Origin: a virus
Strand: one strand, 5' to 3'
Virus record (IMG/VR): IMGVR_UViG_3300001352_001640
Span: 3,169-55,579 of that record
Length of the DNA stretch: 52,411 bases
The notes under the pieces were generated by a model. It worked only from the letters and a program-made list of their open reading frames with translations. It was not told the origin of the DNA and did not search any database. Below are positions 23,824 to 34,600 of this stretch, piece after piece. Position 1 is the stretch's first letter. Each line of letters starts with the position of its first letter. The translations under genes were made by a program, and so were the position numbers.

Positions 23824-25040
23824 ATATATTTTACAACCCAGAAAAAGATTCAACGATTTATAGTCAGTCAGCAATCAGAGAACTAAACTTTGGTAAGTCC
23901 GAGATATTAGAATTAAAAAACTCATGGTCTGTGGGAAGAGGAACGGGTATATCTAGAATTTTGTTGCAATATAACATACCATTCAATTTAGAAAACTATC
24001 AAGACTTTGAACATCTCAAGTTTTATTTGGAACTGAAAATAACTCAATCTGAAGAATTAACAGATACAACTCAAATATCTGCATTTCCTATATCTGATTA
24101 TTGGCAATCAGGAATTGGAATCGGTTTAGATGCCGATCCTGTTTATCAACCGGTCAACTGGATATACAAAACAGATTCAGAAAAATGGGAGTCTGAAGAT
24201 GATGAGGGTGGGGGTTCTTATTACACACACATTGAACGATGTGGTGAAGACAAAATCCCAATTTCATGCACATATACATTTTCACAAAAAACATCGGACG
24301 TTAATTTAGATGTGACATCAATTGTAAAGTGTTGGATGCTAGGTGACATCCCAAATAATGGATTTTTAATAAAATTCACCCAAGAAGGTAGAACCGAACG
24401 AAATCAATCTATAAAGTTTTATTCTAGTGACACCAACACTATATACTCTCCACGACTAAGAGCTGCATATTTTGATTACGTAAGTCAACAACCAAACACA
24501 CCACCTTCAAGTGAATCGGGTAGTTTATCAGGAACACTACAACAACTTAGTATTTCTAACCAACCAACTTCAGAAGTTACTGATTACGATCTTGGTTGGG
24601 AACGGGTTATTGTTGGTTCGTGTGAGACTATATTGGATCATACAAATGTAATCAACAAACCAACTCCATCTTTAACTGGAGATATCGTTGCCAAAATAAA
24701 AACTATTAGGAAAAAATACTTCAACAACGAGCAAATAAAGTTCAATTTGTCGGTTAGACACAAACACCCAATCAAAACATTTTCTGACAAAGCAACATAC
24801 TCTGGTAAAAATATAGTAGATGCTGATATGTTTTACAGCATAAGAGATGCAGAAACTCAAGAGGTTATAGTTGGTTTTGATGAATATTCTAGAATAAGCA
24901 ACGACTCTGCTGGTCACTTTTTTATACTAGATTTAAGTGGACTTCATGTGGGTAGATACTATGTGTTTCGTTTATTGGTTTCTGGTGAAAATGGAAACGA
25001 AATTTTTGAAGACACACGAACATTTGAAATCGGAAGTTAA
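23820..25040 (+). CDS. Baseplate-associated protein with DNRLRE/CBM96-like domain
   Basis: The GTG at 23820 overlaps the gp6 stop (GTGA) and is preceded by GGGAGG, a good ribosome binding site. In the first 220 of 406 residues the protein resembles DNRLRE/CBM96-like beta-sandwich domains: NPEKDSTIYSQS, RILLQYNIP, a mid-domain TSDVNLDVTSIVKCWMLGDIPNNGFLIKFT and YSPRLRAAYFD at the end. In the family these domains bind or support carbohydrate-associated cell-surface proteins. A serine-rich linker follows, then a second beta domain (residues about 260-406). Position after gp6 suggests a baseplate or short-fibre component. Confidence 0.7.
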   Translation: MNIFYNPEKDSTIYSQSAIRELNFGKSEILELKNSWSVGRGTGISRILLQYNIPFNLENYQDFEHLKFYLELKITQSEELTDTTQISAFPISDYWQSGIGIGLDADPVYQPVNWIYKTDSEKWESEDDEGGGSYYTHIERCGEDKIPISCTYTFSQKTSDVNLDVTSIVKCWMLGDIPNNGFLIKFTQEGRTERNQSIKFYSSDTNTIYSPRLRAAYFDYVSQQPNTPPSSESGSLSGTLQQLSISNQPTSEVTDYDLGWERVIVGSCETILDHTNVINKPTPSLTGDIVAKIKTIRKKYFNNEQIKFNLSVRHKHPIKTFSDKATYSGKNIVDADMFYSIRDAETQEVIVGFDEYSRISNDSAGHFFILDLSGLHVGRYYVFRLLVSGENGNEIFEDTRTFEIGS

Positions 25041-25042
25041 TA

Positions 25043-25633
25043 GTGAGAAAATTGCCAGAATATTTAAAAGAAGAAGATTTCAACCAAACTGAATTACAAA
25101 AGTTATTAAATTCGGGTGAACTTGAGAATGATATAGATTCGTTTAATACAATAAGTTTTTCAACGGAAACCACGAACCAGGATTCTAAACTCGAAAACTA
25201 TATAATGCTTATTCCGACAGAAAAACGAAAGGCGATTCCACCACAACTTGAAACTTATGTACCAACTGTTGTAACAGATTTTGCAGGTGATATCGCATCT
25301 AATCCGGATGAGGATGTACAATTACTTGATGAACTAGAAAACTTAGAAGAAGAAATGGACAACATGATAACATCTGAGCAAATGCTACAAGCACAAATTG
25401 ACGAACTAAGCAACAGACTAGATACAGAAATAAGCAACACTGTTAAAGAAAAAGAAACAGCGGCCGAAACATATTCAGCAGCCAAAGACATTATCGTATC
25501 ACAACGAATTGCAGCTGGAGAGGGAAATTCTCCACAAGAGTTTAGTGATGTATTTCCGTTTTTACCAATAACCGCAGAAGAAAAAGCAAACCAAGTACCT
25601 GACCCTCTTCCATTTATGGGTGGATACGAATAA
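25043..25633 (+). CDS. Coiled-coil protein of the baseplate operon, 196 residues
   Basis: The start is GTG 25043, two bases after the preceding stop. The protein is acidic and mostly helical. Residues about 93-150 form a clear coiled coil (LLDELENLEEEMDNMITSEQMLQAQIDELSNRLDTEISNTVKE). The N-terminus (RKLPEYLKEEDFNQTELQKLLN) is helical, and the C-terminal 35 residues are proline-rich (VFPFLPITAEEKANQVPDPLPFMGGYE). No family is recognised. It may trimerise or act as an adaptor between the neighbouring large tail proteins. It lies 13 bases upstream of the giant tail gene. Confidence 0.7.
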   Translation: MRKLPEYLKEEDFNQTELQKLLNSGELENDIDSFNTISFSTETTNQDSKLENYIMLIPTEKRKAIPPQLETYVPTVVTDFAGDIASNPDEDVQLLDELENLEEEMDNMITSEQMLQAQIDELSNRLDTEISNTVKEKETAAETYSAAKDIIVSQRIAAGEGNSPQEFSDVFPFLPITAEEKANQVPDPLPFMGGYE

Positions 25634-25646
25634 GGATCAATAAAAT

Positions 25647-28600
25647 ATGCCTGATTTTTTACAGTATATACAGGATACTCCTTACGAGAAGAAACGACTA
25701 ACTCGGGGGTATGATGTAGATGAATCTACTTTATCTATCGGATTTGCTGAAGAACCAACTCCTTATGACTTTGGATTATCTCCAAAAGACTCAATAGAAT
25801 TTTCAGTTTATTCTTCAGATGGAATAAAACTCGCATGGAAAGTCGTTGATGATGAACCTAACTATGAAATCATAAACTTAGATTACACCAATATGTCTGA
25901 TGAACGTGTTGGTGGGCAGGCCAGAATATTTACTAAAAACTATCCTACCATTGACGGAAGTGTTGTAGTTTCACCCAGTATAGATGCCAAATCGGTTGGA
26001 ATAGATTCTGGTTATTATTATATGAGGTATTCGTTTGTAAACGATATAATTGGGTCTTCGGCAAATAAAAGTAAGTTGTTGATAAAGGATATATCAAACT
26101 CACGAACTGAAATAAAAGTTATACCTGAGTGTTTAAAAACCTCAAACCGACCCGAGGATATTTCTCTATCATTTGAATACGAAAACTTTTCAAACAAAAG
26201 ACTACCGGTTTCTCATTTGTACAACTTTACAGAAAAGTTATTAAAACCAACTAATATAATAGCAAACGAATTTGATGAGAGTTTATCTGAATTACTCACA
26301 GATTATGAAACTTCTATGGAACTGGCCATGGAAATGCTGGGCAACACCGACCGAAAACAAGTGTTTATAGAAATTGAATCGGTTAGAAAACGTGTATTTG
26401 AACTGTATAAAAACACATTGTTATCAGAATACAATGAAGTATATTCTAGAACAGACTTTTATGTACAATATATAAATTCAATAAACTATGAGATTTCAAA
26501 GCAGAAACGATTAGCAGATTCAGAGGTATCACCACAGATTATTGATTTATATAAATCTGTTTTGATAATTTTATTTGACTCAGATTACTTGAATACTCTA
26601 TTTGTTGACCGATTTGAAATGTATTTTAATAATTACATAAACTTTGGTTCGGCCGAGAGTTACCCCATATTGTCAGTCTCTTCTGCAAATGAAAACATAG
26701 GAGATGTTGAAAAACACGTTCCTATGATAATAAAACTATCAGAACCATTGCCACAAACAATAACAACTGGTAATCGTCTTTATATATCAAACAAACTATA
26801 TTCAGATGATGTGGTGCAAAAAGTAAATTATTACCAAGAAATAAAATCTAATTTAACAAAACTAAGAGGACCAAACCGATCACAGGTAGTTTCAAATTCT
26901 GGTACAAAGGAATATACAAAAGACGAACTACAAACGGAGTCGGGTACATCTGAAATAGATTCCACCACCATCGCGATGTCATCTTATTTTAATTCCAATA
27001 TTAATAAAGGAATGACAAAGTTTGATGAGTTTTCCGACTTTGTAAAGTTTTCATCTGCAAAGGGTCAACTTGATGTGTTTATTCAAAAGTTCTCAAAACT
27101 ATCTAAGTTGATAAATACAATTACTTCATATGAATATTCAATTGAGGTTATTGATAAAAAAATAGAAGACAACAAATTACCAGATACCCAGTCATCCCGA
27201 TCATCTATTTCAATTTTACAAAGAATTGATCTTAAAGAAAAACTTACTGAACTAGACAATGAACTACTTATGTTGTCTGATTACGAACGATTTTTATTTT
27301 ACACAGAATCTGTTCGTGCATATCCACGAAGCACCGATTTATATATATCAAAAATAACAGGATCAAATAGACTTGCCAATGGTCGGTACGTATCGTATGG
27401 ATATTTTAACGATAAAACTTCGTACAAGCACTGGTTGGCTGATTGGTTTTTTTGGTGGGACTCACAAACATATCAATGGGTGTTATCAGACACACAATAC
27501 ACAAAGGGTGGTGTATTCTTCGCAGTAAAAAGTGAAACATATTTTTACGAAGCTGAAGCAAAGTGGTCTGATACAAATGAGTTCGAAGATGATGTTATTC
27601 TCAAGGTTTCAAAAGAAACTATTGAGTATGGTCCTGAAAAAGGAAAACTTGCTCCTGAATATGTAACGGAAGATGTAGCTGATTGGTCTAAAACAAGTTT
27701 GGGTTATAAGTGGTACATAGACATGGCAACCGAGGCAACTTATTACGACAAAAGCAACGATGACTATTTAGCATTAAACATACCAGAGTTTTTAATAAGA
27801 GATGATTCCAACGAAGATTTCATAAAGTTACTTAGTGCAGTTGGTTTAACATTTGATACAATTGATAACTACATCAAAAATATGGGGAACTCACGCGAGG
27901 TCAGAAACGATCCTAACAAGGGAATTTCCGATGATCTTGTGTATTACTTTTTAAATGCATACGGAATGAGTGTGTCGGGTAAAAACACCCGTGCCGATCC
28001 AGCTTCAAAGTTAAAACTAAAAGACGAAACCAGTTCCGAGTACAAAAGAACACAGACCTGGAGAAGAATGCTAAATAACTTAGCATACATACTAAAAACA
28101 AAAGGCACACGTGAAGCAGTAGAAGCACTTATCAAGTGCTATGATATACCAGAACAACTTTTCGTTACACGTGAGTATGGTGGCTCTTCATTAGAAGACT
28201 CGTCCACAAAGTTTTCGGAATTTTCATTTGATACATATGATTATAGATTATCAATTCAAGAAGAAGATGAGTATGTACAAGTTCCTTGGAATTACAATGA
28301 TTTAAAACCAAAAGCACTTGAATTAAAATTGCACATACAATCAACTGCATCATTGACACCCAAGTTTTATGAAGTCGAGTTTACACCTATAATTGAATGT
28401 GGAGATTGGTCGTTTGGAATAAAACGAAACACATCAAATTCTGACGGGTGGTGGAGGTTTTACATAAACTTTGCGGGCAACATTACTTATGGTGCTGACC
28501 AAGATTCACCATTTGACGCAGTAATACCACCAAATGACAAAGACCCGTTGTATATGCACCAGGACGATGGATACGACATACTCATACAAGTTTCTGACAA

Positions 28601-31600
28601 ATACAAAGGCCTTAAAAGAAAAATGTTGTCTGTTTATGTCAAACGGCAGAATGATGGAGACCTAGTTTTAGAGGAAGTGGTGGATGTCTTAATTGACGAG
28701 ACATCATACATTAATTTTTCAAAACCAACCGATCTGTTCATCGGAAATTACACAGGAGGTGCGTTTCAGGGTGAAATCGATAGACTGAGAATTTATACGC
28801 ACGAAATAGAAGAAGAGGATTTTAATCAGCACATAAAGTTCGGTCAGTCTTATAGTTTACGAGTTACTGATAAGTCACTGGAGGATACTCTCATATTTAA
28901 AACTAACTTTGATTATCCACACGACGTTTCGTACTCTTCAAACTACCAATATGGGTATGGAATAATTCCCAATTCTTCTTTAAAAGATAGTCACTCTAAG
29001 CATTTAAAATGTTACAACTTTAAGAAAACAGAGTATCCATATAATTTCGTTGGTTCTTACAAAAAAGAGTTCGCAGAACTTCCTGCATTTGGTGCTCAGG
29101 TTTTCAACAACAAAAAAATTCGTATAGAGGAACAAGAAACAACTGCAAATCTAAATCCGTTTAGTCGTGTAACGAAACGTTCACTTGATCGTGTTGGTAT
29201 TGATACTAATAAACTTGGTGTGTTTTTTGGAAAAAGTGTTTCATTAAACGAAGAGATTATTAAATTTTTCGGAAAAATAAAACTTGGTGATTTTATAGGA
29301 AACCCAGAAGACTACAACAAGAAACAATATACAGAACTCACCAAACTTAGAAAGATATTTTTTAAACACGGATTTGGTAAGGTTGATTGGTATGATTACA
29401 TAAACCAACTCAAGGGATATTTTGATGAATCCTTTTTTGAAAATTTAGAAAGATTGGTTCCTGGTAGAACTACATTAACGAGTGGGTTGTTGATTGAACC
29501 ACTTTTATTGGAACGACCAAAAATAAAAGGTACGGAAATAAAAACAGACATTGAATCAAATGTTGACAGATATCAAGTAATAGAACCAACTGAAAAAATA
29601 AAACCACTTAGAAATATCAGGTTGTCTGCCAAGTTAAAAAATAAGAATATTGTTCAGTTTTCAAATGCGTCTGTGTACGGAGACCGAAACACAGACACCA
29701 ATGTTACTTGTTTGAGTTCAAAATTTTTATATAAAAAAATTAAAGGAACGAGTTATTCAACTGACCTCTTTGCTAATGTTGATTATTCTTATTTAACTGG
29801 AATTTGTTCTAATTTTGGTCATACAACATTTGACGGAATTACATACCGGGTTGAAAACGAAGATTTCAAATTAGCACACAATAATAAGTTTTTAAGTGGG
29901 TTAGTTGATTACACAATAGCTAATAAAGTTAAATTGACTCTGACGTTCGTAGAAACCCGTACCTCAGTCGAAGCTCACTTTTCAACTGCAATGGGTGAGT
30001 ATATATCAGATAAAAATGTTAATGGAGCAAGGTTGTTTATAAACTCAGCTCAAACTTGGTTTATATATTATGAACCATATATAACTCGTTGGGTTTTGGT
30101 TGATGTTGACCCACGACAAACCACAGACACCCACGAACTTCTACCAGATGGTTCGGCCAGAAGAATGTATTCAACCACCACTGGTGGAACATTTCCCACC
30201 GAGTTTACTATAAATGCGTATACAGAAGTCAACTCTGTTTTAACAGGAAATTACGAAGGGTGGCACGGGATGTTCCGGTCACAAGGAACAACCGGCACAA
30301 CACCACTTACACGAAACCGAGAATACAAAACATCCTCGGTGGTAGAAATCCTAAATGACAAATTCATTAATATATCAGGGGAAGTTCTTGGTGTATTAGA
30401 GTGTGAGGTGACAGGAAGTTTTAACGGAAAATATAATGAAGTAACAGACGACGGTACCGTTATCTCTCATAAACATGGCAGTTATTTATTTAGAGGATCA
30501 AAGAAAACACTAAAATTGGAAGGACACTTCACCGGAACACTTGCACACGGATTTGTTGGTTCTAAAGAAACACGTTCTGAGTTTGTGGTTAAAAACGGAT
30601 ATGTAAATGCAGAAAGATTCGGTGGTTGTTATTTTTCAAACAAAAAAATGTACGGTCCGGTCAACGATGTAGTTGAAGATGATCTGCGTTATACTAATTT
30701 AAATTTAGATATTTTTGATTCAACTAAACTGAATCAAACAACACAGAGTTTTAAAAACATAAAACTGGTACCTGTTCCATCTCGGATTAAATATGATATA
30801 ATAAACGAATCGGTTGAAATAAAGAAAAAAGTAAACATTGAACGAAATTCAACAAATAAAGTTTTTTACGAAAATGGAATACGAACAAGAAAAACCCTCG
30901 GAACATATACAAATTGTTTTTATCAAGAAACTCAAGATGACATAATACCTGCACTGTATCACAATGTTCAACTAAAACTAAAAACAAAACTAAAAACAAA
31001 TCACATCAGGAACATAAAGATTTTGGCATATACATCTGATATGGCCAAACCGAGCACTCAGCAGAACATCTCGTATGTCAGAAAATTTAAAACACAAGTA
31101 ATTAAAAACGAAACCTATACTATAAATCTTGGCTTAAATTTCTATTATAAAATGGAAACTGATTCGTATAAGGTAGAACCTGTGATTTACTCACGTGGCA
31201 GAGAGTTAACAGAAAACTCATTTTATAGTATAAAGTATGATCAGTATGGTGATTCAATTTCTGAAAAAGAAAACTTTTGGGATTCTGAGATGTGGAGTGA
31301 TCTTGACGATATATACAATAAGTCAGACTATGTGTTTGTTATGACACAAGAAGAAACAAAACAAGAATTCAGAACAACTCGTAGTTCTTTGTTTTCACTT
31401 GATATAAGTGCATCACACAGAGTTTATTTTGTTGCAAACTTAAATGACCAAGAATCATCTGATATCGGATTTCATTCTCTTGACTATGTAAGTGATGCCA
31501 AAGAAACAACCCACCGAGGAGAAACAAACACACTCAATGCACAGGACCTGTATAGTCGCATAGACAATTACATATACACAGAACAGGATGAGGGAGTAAC

Positions 31601-34600
31601 ATATGACAGAATTAAAATAATTCACAACCGACACTATAAAATTCATAATAACATCAAGGTCGGTGATTCAATACGACTTGATGTGTACGGAAAGAAGAAA
31701 ACGAAATATTCATTGCAACTAAATCGTGAACTTACTCCCGGTGAATCTGATGATTCAGAGGCCGTCATTTTTACAAAAGAGACACTTGATTGCCACATAA
31801 CTTATGACATAAAAGAAAAATTTCTGAGATATGAAGCAATCATAGAACCAATTAAATATCACGCATATTACACAACCGAGAGTCCGTCAACATATTTTCT
31901 GATAATGCCCAAGTCAGAGTATGCGGGTTTCTCTCTTGCAGGTTACAATGGTCGTTGGAAATCTGCAAATGGAACATATGCTCAAAGTCATCGGATAAAC
32001 GGAAAGTACACTTATTTAAATGAAAACGGAACTTGGTTGGTATTTTGGACCACCGATACTCCAAAGTGCAACAAAGAAAATTTAAACGGAGCATGGGTCT
32101 TGGTTAAAGTAAATCCTGTGGAATTTCCCTCGTTAATACAAACCGAACTAACAAATCAGACAATATCATTGTGGATGTATGGATTTATTCCAAGTGAGTT
32201 TAATTCAGAAGTTGTGTCTAATTCGAGTACGCAAATGAACGCAACGGTGTTTAGCACAGACTATGGTTCAGGAAAACCTGCAACTGATATCAAATATGAG
32301 GCAACCGTTTCGTATACCAAAGAGTTGTGTAACGACCAGGATTATGTACAACAACAAATTAAACAAAGAAGTTCAAATTCGATTGATACCTCGTTTGTTG
32401 TAATTCCAAATAAATCTGCATTTGAATTTGCAGAAAAGCACGGTAAAAATACTCTCGGAGTTAAAGATCAAACTTTATCATGGGTATTAAGTATAAGCAG
32501 TGTTGAAAGTAAACTACCTGCCAGAGGATTATATGAAAAAATAAAACCGAGTAAAGATGTAGATGTTCAACTTGAGGTAGATTATATACAAGAGTTTGAC
32601 AGAACTACTCCCGTGGTTAGGGTAATTGGTTCTGATGTTAGAACCACGGATTTTCTTATGACAGAGGGTGAATACTACCCAACCTCAGTTGAATCTAGTG
32701 GATTTCCTGTGTATAGAAATAAAAACGGATTTTTGATTCGTCGAGATAAATACATGGATGAAAGTTCCAACATGGGTTATGTTTGGTTGATTGCACAAGA
32801 TTCTCAACCAATTAACACACGAACCGATGACTTGCTAAATAAAAAACGACTGGTATTCGTATCATCTGCGGGTAGTTGTACAAGTGATGACTTTAATTTT
32901 AGAGTTGGATATGACATGAATCCGAATATAAATACAAACCGAAGTCGGAATGATATGCTTGCAGGTGCATTTGAGGATTCAGTAAAACTAAAAAACCCCG
33001 ACACACAAATTAAATGGGGGTACAATAGAAACGAATCTGCCTGTTCCGTGTGTGAAGATATAACCACACCTGATTTTAACATTGAGATAACTCCTGATGA
33101 TATATACACATCATACGCAGGTAGGCAGAGTTATATAACAACTTATGTGGGTAGTGTTGATGCTAACATTGAATGCAACCAACTATCATGTCCTCCTGAT
33201 GTGCTAAAATTCCAAGGAGACTATACAAATGCCGATTCGGTTTATTGTGATAGTTTATTGTGCTATGATCAAGTCGACGGAAACTCCAGATTCAAGAAAA
33301 CCGAAGCTGGGTGGGTGATTGAAGCTTCTATGGTAGGAACTGGAGGAGATTTTTCATCTTATGTGTCTAGTAACAACTCTGACATTTCCTCTATCGGCAC
33401 ACAACATCAACACCCTAAGTATGGAATGTATATATCAGATGAAGGACAACATAGTTTTATTTATTATGAAAAAAATGAATATTCAGAAATTAAAATATGC
33501 ATAAACTCAGATAACACCAAGTTGCATCCTAAGTTCACAAAAACAAATTACATAAAAAATGGAAGACCGGTTTATGAAAATGAAAACGAGTGGTTCATAT
33601 TTTACAACAAAGAAGAAATTTCAGAAAACGAATATTGGTGTATAAGTGATACCATGTCAGACAGAAATGTAAAATATAAAGCAGACGTTCGGTGGGCAGA
33701 TGAAAAAAATCATAAAGAAGGAGACAGACAATTTGATGAAGAATTTGGTGTGTACTATAAAAAGACTGATATCATTGATCTAACAGAAAAAAATGCAATC
33801 GTTGTTAACATGAAAATTAATTTGAATGTTGATAGTGCTCGTAATATATTAGCACTGGACGAATACGATTTATCATCGTTATCATATAAATTAACATATG
33901 ACGGTGTCCGACAGATAGAATCAAACATTCTTGAAATACTTCCGATTATGAGTTCGTCAAAAAATCAAATTATATCAGAAATACCATTGTCAGTTAATTA
34001 CAGACCCGAGATGATGTACGGAGATTATCCTAAATTGCTGGACATCGAATTTGAAACTAAAGGAAATTACGATTACAACTCTACAGACAAAACTCCCATA
34101 ACTTTAAAAATAAAGTCTCTTGGCAATGTGAAGTCGTTTAACTTTGATGTTGATCTTAAAAACTCGTACTCTCGTCTTGACAAAGTTACACATCAGTCAT
34201 TTAACTTGTTAATTAAAAATAACCCAAGTAATGATGATTTAGATGCAGGATTTCTTGCGATTGATCCTGAGTTTGAAAAATATTATGTAAACGAATTAGA
34301 ATATGAATTGGATGTTGTCGTAAAAACTACACGTGAACCAATTACTGTCATTAAAAATCTAAAAAAAGTTGATCAACAAGTTAGTTTTTGTGAATTGTTT
34401 GAAGATGATGGAGATGAATCTGACCGAGATATAGTAATAAGTTTTTCCGAAAATTTAAATTATACAATTGATAAACAATATTCACTCACGGATGTTACTA
34501 AAGTAAAAGTAAATAATGATTTAGTTGTACGTGGACGATCAAAGGAACATATATCATACAAAAGAAAAAGAACTAAACGAAACTCGGTAAATACTGTGAA

